Shown here piece after piece: positions 46,700 to 57,858 of a stretch of DNA of 64,000 bases. The notes beneath the pieces were generated by a model. It was not told where the DNA came from and did not search any database. It was given only the letters and a program-made list of their open reading frames with translations. Source of the DNA: Paramarasmius palmivorus. Taxonomy: Eukaryota > Basidiomycota > Agaricomycetes > Agaricales > Marasmiaceae. The translations under genes and the position numbers were made by a program. The stretch is from positions 186,001 through 250,000 of the forward strand of contig JAYKXP010000078.1 in NCBI GenBank assembly GCA_037176845.1. Reading direction: 5' to 3'. Positions within the stretch are counted from its first letter, which is position 1; each line of letters opens with the position of its first letter.

Positions 46700-47400
46700 C
46701 AGATGTAATGTCACTCACTGAGTAGCTGCAAGATGATGGTTTTGGGAAGAGAAGTGCCGGCGGCGCGCTTACACTTTGACCGCCATCTGCCAGCAGGTCT
46801 ACCTATCTGAGAGCAAAACCACGCGTGGTGCAGAACTCACCGGCTCGATGGTCAAGAAGAGGTGCGCCTTTAATATTCTTTAATACTTCAACTTGTTTCT
46901 ATGTCTCATGATCTCGGCCTCGACCAAGTGGTGAACATGTCCCTCAAAGTCAAAACTAGACGTGTACATCCCAAATTCCAATCCAACCGTTACAACTGCT
47001 GATAACACTTGAAGCTTGAAGCCTAAGGGAAGGCGTTCATTATAGCGTGTCCCAAGTCTTCAAAGAGAAGATGAAACACAGAAGTCGCAATTTTGAATTA
47101 CCAGGTGAACGGTGATACCTTGGAGAAATAGGAGTCAAAGGTGTGTTCTTTCGACTGCTACGAGTCGTATATACAATCTGACCATCTCATATCATAGCTT
47201 CAGCGCAAAAGCGGTATTTTTACCTTAAGATCAAGGTACACGCAGGAGTTTGGAGGCTACGGGCACGCTATCTTATCCCACTGTTCACGCACATCGCAAC
47301 AGCTACATTTTTTTCAATACATCCTGTCATTCATGTCATCCAGCACAATACACGGGCCAGTCGCCAGAGTTATCACATTTCTGCTCCTCCTTCCTTGATA
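46700..47400 (+). pseudogene. Family Z copy U6
   Basis: The head-to-head segment (GTGCCGGCGGCGCG near 46755) is followed by a GTGCG donor near 46862, where the site homologous to the E1 insertion is empty (tacttcaacttgtttc). The ATCATAG acceptor near 47200 matches those at 21132 and 62012. Frames are broken. Confidence 0.4.
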
Positions 47401-47479
47401 CACCACGGAGTTGAAAACGTTTACCGTAGCGGCCCTGACGTCCAAGAGGATTTCCGACACCCTAGGTCACGGCATGGGA

Positions 47480-49500
47480 GTGTTTCAGTTGCATGCCTTT
47501 CAGGTCATCACCAGGCAGCTACTAATGCGAGCCTGAGGGCTTTGTTGGTGCTGAAGCGCTGACAGCCAGCCAGTAACGTAAGGATAACGCCTCGAATTCA
47601 ATTTCTGAATATCCAATGATGATCGCGGATGCTCGTACCCAATATAAAGGCTTGAATAGTCGAACGTAGCTAAGAAGTTTCTGAGAATTCTATGAAGGTG
47701 AAGCTGTTGCTCTAGGGTTGGTAATAGGATTTGCGCCCATTTGCGCCTTCTGACTGTAATAACGTTAGCCACGGAACGAGCTAAAAAGAAGACAGTAGGC
47801 ACGCACAATTTCGTTGATGAAACAAGGAGGGCGGTCTCCGTACCTTCTAACCAGCCTTGAGAGAACGCAGAACGTTCATCTACAAGCATGAGCGCTCGAA
47901 TCGACCGGTGTGTGCAAGTCAAAGCAGCGCATACGGTCTTCAAGACGAAGCGTCAATCCTTGATAGACTCCGTGTCAGAGCGTCCCAACCTGCATACCCA
48001 AGGCCATGCTCGTCCATGGACTCGGCAGCCTGAGATACCCAGGCCATGGCTCTATGCGTACGCAAGATAGATGTAAATGTCGTGTGACTCGAAATACGGA
48101 TGCGAGGAGACGCAGAACTATCAACAACGATGAGGTTGGTAATGCTTGAAGTAAAACAGTGATCCTTACCAAACAAACGGTAGAAACTCACGGATTGTGG
48201 ACGCCAGTGCTTCAGTCCGGATGTCTATAGGCAATTGAGCCTACAAAGCCGAAATATCCTGGCCCAGTTCTTGAACGTTGAGTACAAAGAATTTTCGCCA
48301 TATCGAGTGGGGTAGCCTAAGTTTTTTTCACAGGGCGGTATTTCGAGAGTAAAACTAATTACAATACCGAGCTCTAGTGTGTTCGTGATACGAACAAACG
48401 AGTATGAGCCACTGTTACCCAGGCAAAGAGAATGTATACCGAGCACCCACCAAATTTCACGTTGAACTTGCTGGAAAAGCCCAAAGCCAACAAGGTCCCA
48501 GATATCCGCGTTCATCGTATACGATGAATCCAGGAAATGCATAGGCTTAACAAGCTCCTTGCAATAGATCGCCATACACCATTACCTTCAGACATGGATG
48601 GTTTTGGTACGGGTTGCAGTGAGCACCAGTAAACCTTGACCATGTATTGTTCTTGCTAATGATGAGCTTGAACGCTTCGCGCCAACGAAAGCCAGAGACA
48701 AAAGAATTATCAGGACATCTGGACTGAACATCAGGATGCAACGAGCTACGGCGAGAATCACCAGGGTATCGATACCTTGGGACCTTCGGCGCACTCTCGG
48801 TGAAGACGACCCCTTCTCCCAACCTTCTCCCATTCAAATGAGATATGACGATCGAAAAAAGTGGCATCTCGTTGCGCTAAAACGACTGTCAGCAAAAAGG
48901 AAAGCTGCACGCGGAGAAGCAGGACACACCATCGTCTGATCATAGACTTTCGGTAATAGTATCGACACCATGAGGGTTCCACGGAGCAGGTGACTCGCAC
49001 GAACACCAGAAAGGACACAAATGTCCGGTGCGTCTAGGGGTTGACGTTGAGGTCAAACGCCTTTGGTGTGCCGTCTATGCCAAGAACCCCCACATCAAGG
49101 CGTCGCCTACACCTGCAAGGGTATCGATAAGATGACTCCAAGAGCTCGATGAAGCCCCAGAAACCACCCCAGCTGAATTCCGAGCTTTAGATAGAACTTT
49201 GGAGTTGCGAGATAAGCAAGAGCCGAAGTGCAGGTCATGTTGAGATAGACGCAGAGTGAGCTATTGTGGATTGGATTTGTGCGATCTGACTGATAACGAT
49301 GAGGTTTCCGGGTCCGTTCGCTTGATTTCAAGGAAGTCTAAAGCTGGAAGTGTCCAAGGATATCAGTAAAATACGCTGAGAAACTGGGAAAAGGACTCAC
49401 CCTAGGTTTTATCAATAGTTCCAACTCGATTGTCAGCTCAACTACACGTCTATCACCAGTCTACAATCTATTATGAGCGCGCGTCTTTTCAAAATAGTGA
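47480..49500 (-). pseudogene. Family X copy U7 (truncated and decayed)
   Basis: Only part of the family is present: GWLEGTETALLV near 47860, WVSQAAESMDEHGLGY near 48030 (position of the VIKAAH exon), and a short block near 49100 resembling the GDVLQD region. The conserved GCGTTTTT intron expected about 0.7 kb from the head-to-head point at 49570 is missing, so there is an internal deletion. Confidence 0.35.
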
Positions 49501-50600
49501 GCGAGATGTACATACCTGTCTCCAAATTGCCGTGTCGTGATCATGAACAAGGTGGTGGTTTTGGGGAAAGGAGCGCCGGCGGCTCTCACGGTGCTTCCTT
49601 TCACTCGACCACGACCTCTTTCCTCCAACATCTCACAACGTCGCCACCAGCCAATGTGGAAGAGCAAAATGAAGATGTTTCGCTCCACGCATTCGGTACA
49701 TTAGCGACTCTACTCGATAACGGTACGCTCAACAGTTACATGTTCATCATTTTGGCTCTGACACCCTGAAGCAGCTCAGCAGACCGACCTCAAGCTAGAA
49801 ACAGGGCAAGAATTAGCTATCTGAAGCTTAGAATTGGTACGCTTTTCCTACCTTCGCGTCTTTCATCCTAGCTCAATTCTCCTACGCAAGTAAAAGCCTA
49901 GGCGACACCAGCCCGACGCTTTTACCCTTCCTAAACACGCTTTCACGGGCTCAACGTTCGCTCCGAGTCAACCTCAACTGGACGGCCTCCTCCGCTCTCT
50001 GCTCCTCCATCCTTTGCCCCTCGCATGTCACGAAAATCATCCCCGTCGCGTTCCCAATCACGCTCTTTCCAGACACCAACGAACTCCGAGCAACAACTGA
50101 CGACTTTTCCCCTTACTGCTCCATTTTCTCGTGTATCCCGGACAGCACGAAGGGGAAGGTCTGGCATGATGATTAGGTTTAGCTTTAGGGAAAGGTTAGA
50201 ATGATAGAATGGGGCTTGCTGGGTTGGTAACGTTGCGTTGAAATACTGCGAAGGTCAGTGCTCCATAAGTAGACTGTACACCTTGAAGCGACTTCTATTG
50301 ACATCATACTATCCACAGCATCAACATCCTCAGTCAACCCAACGAGTCTAGAACTCCTTTCTTCAACACGTCACTTCCCCATTCACCACCAAGAAGACAC
50401 CTCTGCTCCTCGGTTGCAGTAGTGGCCTACTGTTACTCCCCTATCCTATCCCATTTTCCCTTCAAACCGCTATCACCCCAACCCTTCACTGTGTCATATG
50501 CAGCTTTATCTCCTTTGGTGCGTTCGGTGGTCGTTCAACTGGGTCTGGGTGTTGGCCAGACACGTTACCTCTGCGAATTCTTGTTGAATGGAGGATGAAG
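49501..50600 (+). pseudogene. Family Z copy U7 and junction into the D downstream block
   Basis: MNKVVVLGKGAPAALTVLP near 49540 corresponds to the Z head-to-head segment. From about 49820 the sequence aligns with 30790-30980 beside C. A plus frame at 49950-50210 (ESTSTGRPPPLSAPP, then MSRKSSPSRSQSRSFQ) is open and Ser/Arg-rich, but its partner beside C is not, so its status is unclear. 50220-50600 shows nothing I can support. Confidence 0.3.
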
Positions 50601-52782
50601 GAGAACAAATGCTAGGTGTCAAGCTTGGGATTACGCGTACCACGAGTCACCATGCCAACACCAAGAGCCCAACCAATGCCATCCTCAGGGTCTAGGCACA
50701 ACTTCGTTCTACGAACCCACGAAAGCACCAGACGCCTGCATTCACTTAGGCGGCTGAACAGTCAAGGTGTCGCTACCCATCGTTCCTCGCTAGCTCATCC
50801 TGATATGGATCACTTGGAACGATGCAGGTGTGATAATACAAAGATATTCAGCTCTTTCTCCCGAGCAACAGCACAGTGGCGCCGAATGTAACCCTTGACT
50901 GCCATGGCACCACCTAGGCGTTCTCAAATGTCATCGAACGGTTCTATCCTCGGATAGAGCTGACCAGCAACGCAGGTATCTTCTTTCTGAAGGATCACCG
51001 ACGGAACCGCCAAGCAGGTTCCAGCAACATTTCCGCATTCCTGGGCTCGATTTTCGAGGCTGCACTGGAAGCCAAATGTTCAGGGTTTAGCTTCCATATC
51101 CACTTCTCTCAACTCGCTGGCACCCCCCGAAGAAGGTCCATCTCGGGCTCAAAGTTGTCAACTCCAACAACCTCGGGCTTTTGCGCTTGAACCGGTAGTT
51201 ATGAACTGATGTCCACGGTATGTGCGTTCCTCCGCTCATCGATTCTTACTGATCATATTCTAGACTATCAGGGATGATACTCGACTCAGCGCAGCGTGCA
51301 AGGCGCCACTTGTCGTCGACACGTCTTGCATGAACGTTGTCCGAAGAATACAGGCCCTCGCCAGATGACATCATCATAGCTCGGGCATCTCGGCGGTCGT
51401 CTCGCACACAGGGTCCCTAGTCAATGCTGAATCGTAGCTGTTTTAAAGGCCTTGAGGTGAGCAGTGTGTTCTATTCTATGGGCTAGAGGTCACCAACTCA
51501 CAAGTTTGAATGTTCAGGTTCGTAGCAGGTTTGCGCGGGGCTTATTTCCCCATGAGGTGATTACTCTCTACTACCATCTTCCGTTTCACTTTCTCACTCT
51601 CAACTCTACAGCAATCGCAGGAACCTAAACCTTTCACAATTACGGAAACCATTTAGTGCCGCCTACCTGTCCTTCGTCGATGCGATATCCCGAGTGGCAA
51701 GCCCTTCTCGAATGCAACGAAACATTCTCCACGTCGACCACCGTTCAACGTTCAACCGCCAAGCCCTATTTCGTTGACGGCTGCACCCTAGAGGACAAGA
51801 ATCTGCGTCCGCAGCCCAATATACCTATTCTCTCGATCACGGAAACCATCTATGACCTGCGTGTCGATGTTCTCATCGTTCATAGGTTGAAGGCATGTTA
51901 CCCCTTCACTCCGACATACGACATCGATTTTGGGCTAGTAGCTTTGGTCGCGTGTGGCTTCCGCATTGGTATACAGTTTCGCCAGAGCTTCTTCTCTCGC
52001 AACCATCACCTTGCCTCCATGTCTAACTATTCACGGTCGTAGAGCGGTATGTTCAACCCTTATGTGCCATCTTGGGGTCTAACACAACTTTAAGTAGCTC
52101 AGAAGAATAGCCAAGGCATAGGAAGATTGAACAATGCGCAAGGGAATTGTGCGTGCTCCTCATTTCGCTCTCGATTCTAAAGCTTTCGATCAATACCGCA
52201 TCATCTATCATGCCTCGATTGGTCTCAGCGTGAACCCAAGCACGCCTCTTCAATGCGCCATGATGGATGTGCTTCAGGAATCAGCGGAGAATGTACCCTT
52301 GGACGACGGTATAGAGAGGTGAGGTTCTATGATGTCGGTACGCTATTAGTGCTGATGCTATCATTCTTCCTTTCACTGGTAGGAAGTTCAAAATCAAAAC
52401 CAGGCTTTCTCAAGCCCGCACCGGCCGCACCCCTTACAAGGCCAGCGTACACGATGAACTGGAGCCCAGACAGTAGGCGCTACTAATGCATTAACGACAG
52501 GCATGGTATGTACGTTTCTACAGTTCCGTTTGTTGCTTTAGGCTATGAGACTAACTCGCTCTCTAGATATCGTTCTTCAGACTACCGCCGGCGGGCTGCC
52601 TTGTTGGGTAGTTCCGGGGTTTAAACATTTACATTCAACAATGTGTCTTCGAGCTACATGTCCCGGTAATACTGATACGATACATCGACATCAAAGGCAT
52701 GTGTATGAATACGAACATACAATCTCATATAAACTATCGCTATGACCAATACAAACATTTTCGTTCATCCCAGGAACACTAC
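50600..52782 (+). repeat. Copy D downstream block
   Basis: It aligns with 30880-33136 beside C and, in its last part, with 1-784 and 2751-3063 beside A. It contains the conserved GT-AG introns described for C. No insert comparable to E3 is present, so it shows the empty site for that element. Confidence 0.55.
51656..52042 (+). pseudogene. Best-preserved exon of the unidentified downstream gene
   Basis: The frame is open for 128 codons (ETFSTSTTVQRSTAK, SITETIYDLRVDVLIVHRL) and preceded by a CTCTACAG acceptor at 51612. The homologous segment at 31620-31950 keeps parts of the same reading (INVLVVECVTPSHIEIGLVL against DLRVDVLIVHRL) but is frameshifted. It is likely an internal exon of a gene that lies tail to tail with DUF6535. 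No family is recognised. Confidence 0.35.
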
Positions 52783-55700
52783 TCATAAACGGAACATACG
52801 TAGGTGATTAGGATCATTTATTTTGTTCGATCCCCTTCCCTCATCTCTTCTAAGTCTTCTCTGTCCTTGATCCTGCGAGGAACTAAGATCAGCGGTACCT
52901 CGAATGCCAACCATCATCTGTTCCTCGTGATCATGCCTGGCTTGTTCACCTTGCTCTTCTGCTGGTGAAGCAATGTTTCCAGCAGTATAATCGCTAACTG
53001 GCGCAGCGCGATCTGGATCGGAATCTAGTGATATGATACCTCCCGGTACTACATCAGGTTCGTCTCCTCCGGTCGTCGAGAGAGTTGTCGGTAAATCTTC
53101 AGGGTGATCAGAGTCGGTACCTCCAGCTACTGCTCGCGATGCAGCACGTTCATCACTATCCGATGGCAATACAGGACTTTCATTGGCAGCCTGCGATTCA
53201 GGTACACCTTGATTCGGCGAGGTATCATCTGCAACTTCGCTTGTTGCATTGCCCCAAGATTCGTGAACCTGTATACCACCGCTTTTCTGGACATCATCCG
53301 CGCGTGACGTCGATGCTCCGTTTCCTCCATTGCTGCCTATTCGACTATCGTTTCCTTGATCTCGCAAGGAACTGGTACTAGCTTGATGCGGGACATCTGA
53401 AAGTCCGGCCATCGACCCAGATGTGGCGTGGCCTTCCTGAACGTTATCGTTGGCCGTGTGGGGTCCTTCGCCGGGATGCTGCAGAATCTGCAACTCTCCA
53501 AGGACATCCTGGTCGGTACCAGCTAGAGCGTTATCGCCGGTATGCTCATCTGCATGGTCTCTGTTCCTGATTCCGACTAGGCTTCTTGCGTTGTTCCAAA
53601 TCGTCCTAAGAGTATCCATGACGATGTTTTTATGGACATCACCGGCAGGACTGTGCGATGGAAAGATGCCGGGTGAATTTTCAATATCGTTTCGAGGATA
53701 GTAGCGGAATTGGAACGGCAACGGTAAGGTATCCACGGAGTATCGGATAGGTTCGAGTTGAGGAAGTTGGGAAGAGGGAGGCGGAGCTTCATCTTCTTCA
53801 GGGAAAGGCGCAAAGTAGTTGTCAGGTAGGCTACCGGCATTTTGAACGTTTTTGAGTGTACCAATCCATCCGTACCCCCTTTCCTCAGACTCCCACCAAA
53901 CACCTCTGCCAAATCGTCTGTGAAAATACAATCGACGGATTATAATCTCATGATTAATGAACCTAATGAACTCCTGCCCCCTTTTGCTCGTCAACAACAC
54001 TGAAGGTAGATCCGAACGGCAAATATGCTCTGCAAGGCCATTAGCGAATGCCACTCGCTCCTCGTTGTGTCGTTCCTCGTCATACCCTGGGGAAGGTTTC
54101 CAGGATTCCTCGAAATGTCGCAGGAGCAGGAGGCTTCCCTGTCGGACCCGGGTCTCCTCGTGTGACCATAGTGCGGTGGCGAGAGGGAGGGGAATGAAGA
54201 ACTGAAATTTTCTTGATGATTTTGGGAGCTTCTGGGTGAAATCTTCAAGAGAGCTGGTCAAAAGATCAACGAGACCATTCCCGACAGAGAAACCCCAAAG
54301 CCGGTGCCAGAATAACAACTCTATCCCCTCTCCGGAGTGGAGGGGAGTGTCGCAGGTGACGGGAGTCGGCCCGGGCAAGGGTGAGAACCCAGTCGGGTAT
54401 CTGAGGTATGCCCCAACATCCACCTCTTGCCCCGCCCACATTGCGATATCCCACCGATCCAAAACCGCAGAAACCGCGACTGAACGGGGAAGTGTTTCCA
54501 ACACATTCTCGAGATGCGGGATCATTGAAGGGCTATCACGAAACATTGTGACGGCCCACTGCAACGCCCGCAGCTCGTAAACCTGCAGTTGAAAGGAGAT
54601 CCCAAGCATGGGACAGACTTCCTGGTCAAACTGCCTGACCACTCGGAGGTCAAACGTCGACCAACTGGAGGTTCGGGCATGGAAATGATCCCATAAAGGG
54701 CGGAGGTGTGTTTTTGTGAAGTTATTGATGAAGGGAAAGCGGAGGAGTGGCTTGGGGAGCGTGGTGAAGAGCTTGTAGACAGCCCATGCTTGGGGAGACT
54801 TGTACGGGCAGATGAACTGGTAAGTCAACTGCCCAAAGTCATGGTAGTGGATGAAAATGTCATGTTCATCTTGAGTGTCGAGAAACTGAGCCTGATTGCA
54901 TGGAATTGTGATGGTAGGCAGGATTGTGGTGAGGAAATACAGCCCCATGCTGAGCGAAATCGCTGCGAGGCATATGCCAAAGACTATGGGATGAAGCGTC
55001 CACAGGAGATCCAAAACTCCAACAAAAAAGAAGACCAATGCGATTTCGAGAAGAATTGGGAGCGCTGATAAGAACGACGCTACACCCCATTTCTCGAAGC
55101 TATCTCGCCGTAACTGTCGCAGTGCCAAATTCTCTGCGACTGTGCGAGTTGGTACATCGCGTTGGTGTTCGCGTAGCCACTGTTTGCACAGCAGACCGAA
55201 TAGGGCAGACGTAAGGCTGAAGATGAGACTGAGGAACCAAAAACAGTTGATACGAATCGACGATGCCTCTGGTGTGAATGGTGTAGATTGAGTCTGTGTT
55301 CCGTTGAGTTGCTGGGAGATTTGGGTGAGAATCACGACAGTGGTGTCTTCACTGAGCCATTGATATGACTCAATCAGAAATGCGGTTACGACCGCAGAGA
55401 AAAGACCGGCCTATTCATGGATTAGAACAATGTAAGAAAAATGAAACTGGACATACAAATACTAGCAGTGTGTCGATGTCTTCTTTCCAGCCTAGGACCA
55501 TTCCATCGTCGTATTTTTTGACTTCCACTTGCAGCTTTTCATATGCCCGGTCAGCAGCCTCCTTCTTCCTTTCTTCCTCTTTCTCCTTCTCTTCCTTCTC
55601 TTTGTTCTCCTTCTCTCTCCACTTCCTTGTCCACTCCTCCTCTTCCTCCTTCTCCCACTCATCCTTTGGTTTACTCCTAATCTCCTCGTCATCACTCGCC

Positions 55701-56015
55701 GATATATGTCTCCGCCTCATCCTCCGCCTCTGTGCTGCTTCCATCCTCCGCCCCGCCTCTTCCACCTTCCTCCTCTCCTCTCCCATTCTGTTCCACTCCT
55801 CTACCATCCTGTTCCACTCCTCCTTTCTCTTCCGCTTCCTTTGCTCCCACCTCTCTTTCTTTAAATCCCTCTCCAGCTGCTCATAACCTTTCCGCATCCT
55901 TTCGTCCTCGGTATTCTCCTAGAAGCACAGTGTAAGTGGATACCAGCCGAATCACAGATAGAAAACACACCTCTGCACCATTGTTTGACCCTTGAAATGG
56001 GTCCGTATTCGACAT
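52783..56015 (-). CDS. DUF6535-domain membrane protein, copy D (intact, longest)
   Basis: Join (minus) 55971-56015, 55457-55918, 52783-55410: 1,044 residues. The introns are 52 nt (GTGTGT to CTTCTAG) and 46 nt (GTATGT to AATAG), both phase 0. The start MSNTDPFQGSNNGAE lies on a small first exon; an internal ATG at 55897 is the alternative. Residues about 20-155 are Glu/Lys/Arg-rich coiled coil. Hydrophobic segments lie at about 163-187, 224-247, 280-306 and 309-332, in DUF6535 order. The conserved soluble part follows. The last 300 residues are Ser/Asn/Asp/Gly-rich and close to copy A, ending NDPNHLRMFRL. Function is unknown; the family is known to me only as fungal membrane proteins. The frame is uninterrupted. 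Confidence 0.85.
55411..55456 (-). other. Intron 2 of DUF6535-D
   Basis: A 46-nt GTATGT...ATGAATAG intron at the LLVF|AGLF junction, the same position and length as in copy B. Confidence 0.85.
55919..55970 (-). other. Proposed intron 1 of DUF6535-D
   Basis: A 52-nt segment with GTGTGT donor and CTTCTAG acceptor joins NNGAE to ENTEDERM in frame. No equivalent exon 1 was identified for B or C. Confidence 0.5.
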
Positions 56016-56290
56016 GGGTGTAAGGAAGATAGCTGTGTTTGGTTTAACAGCTTTCACGTTGACAGCAGTCATGCACGTTGCGCAGCCCATGTGGACTCCT
56101 GTAGAAAACGTATTAGCGGTGATTGAGAGGATTTGATTCTCATCAATACCAACTTCTTGAGCGGCAGATCCGATGGGCAATTTCAAAGTCTTGCCATTAG
56201 CGATATTCTGAACACTTTGAAGTCCTGGGGGTAATGTAAGAGAGATGGGGAGATGGTCATTGTCCGAGTCAAAGATACAGGTATGGGCGC
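56016..56290 (-). CDS. Coding-like segment upstream of and in frame with DUF6535-D
   Basis: The minus frame of exon 1 of D stays open upstream for about 90 codons (HTCIFDSDNDHLPISLTLPP, LKLPIGSAAQEVGID). A possible 3' splice site (GAAATAG) stands at its start and no ATG near its beginning. The homologous DNA upstream of B and C has lost this frame. It may be an extra N-terminal exon of D, the end of a separate upstream gene, or a chance open frame. No family is recognised. Confidence 0.35.
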
Positions 56291-57858
56291 CTATTTCTCA
56301 GGATAACATCTGCGAGAAATTGAGACTTTGATGGGCTCTAGGAATCATCCATCACGGCTTCTAATGGGGTCACTTGGAAACTGAATTTGGACAGGAAGTG
56401 GCTTTGAAGGTGCGGTATCTTATTCACTACCTCATGCGCTCGATAACGCACATCATTTGATAGCCCGGGACTTTCGGTCTGCTTCTCAGCGAATAGATAT
56501 CATAGACGCCGACCCAGGAACGGTGCTTCCTGTCACGCCGCCGGGCAAATCACTATCCTCGTCGCAACCTATGATCACAACCCACTTCAAACCGAGTTCA
56601 GGCTCACATCAACGTGCTCGTTGACCCTAGCTGCGACAAAGAATCCTATTTTGTCCGTGTCTACGCATTACACATAGTCCGGAAACCCGGCGAATGGAAC
56701 AACAGAATGGCTGTGAATCCAATCTGCAGATTCACCAAACGTAATCGACCCCAAAACAACACTCAAACCATCGTACACTGCTAGACGTATAGCTTTCCCT
56801 CTGCAAGATGATACTTCAACTCGGATTCTATGGACTCCTCAGTCCGGGGTACACTCTTCGCGGTGGCCTGTTGGTTTTTCAGAGTCAGAGATACGTACTT
56901 TCACACAGGTGTTTTGGTACATACCTTGCGATGAAATAACAAACTTGCGCGGCTAATACCCGATGGTATGAACCATTTGAAGTTACGCCTTCAAGCTTCA
57001 AGGATCATAGGCTAGTGACGCTAGCGAAAGAATGATTCAGTCTCGAGATCTCCAATGACTAAGTGATGCCGGTGGTCGTACCCTGCGACAATTGATTTCA
57101 CCCAACGAGACCCACGACGACTCCAAGGGTGCTGATCTACCTCCAAGAGGGACAAGGAATGAGTTTTTTGGCGTGCGCTGCATGATAGCAAGAGTGTTAG
57201 TGAGGGATGAGCTGACGACGGAAAGCGTAAGGACGTACCCTTATCATACTTCGTTACGTGTGACAACCCGAAGCTCCAAAAATCGACGATACTTTTGTTG
57301 GCAGAAAAGGAACTGCCAGCTCAACATTTGAAGGGGTCTAATACAATGGCACCATCTACGAGGTGGCGTTACCCCAAGGACATCACGCCAACCGACTTGA
57401 GCGGTGCCTGAAATTCCAAATAGCAGGTTGCGCGTTAAATGAGTGCATCTTGAGGCGAAATCACGAGGGATAGATTGACAATGGCGGTAAAGCGTGCATA
57501 GGGCAGGGCCCGGGGAAATGTTGTTCCTGTGTTCGTTGAGTTGTTTGACTCGCGGCCTTGAGTCTAGTCTGGAACCAGGAGACGTCGTCGACACCATAAG
57601 TCAGGGTGCGTGCCTGACCTGAATGCCTGACTGTGTAGGGATCAATATCCGTGTGTTGCTCCGAAGAATGGACGAAGTGCACGTACCGACTAGCAACCTT
57701 TCAGCAAAATGATTCAAGTATTGGAGCAGGTCCTTTGTCGGCTGTCTTGCGTCTTCGTAGATAGTACACTGCCAATCATACCCCACTTCTTCGCACCTGT
57801 ATAGAATCGCCTGAGCTTGCAGAGGACAGGGTGCTGGTAAAGGATACGCACCTTCCGA
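56291..57858. other. Region upstream of D without a supported gene
   Basis: Several short minus-strand frames occur (57021-57266, 57244-57597, 57461-57682), the best reading YGVDDVSWFQTRLKAASQT. No conserved partner elsewhere in the window and no consistent splice chain were found. 56300-57000 shows no structure that I can support. Confidence 0.4.
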
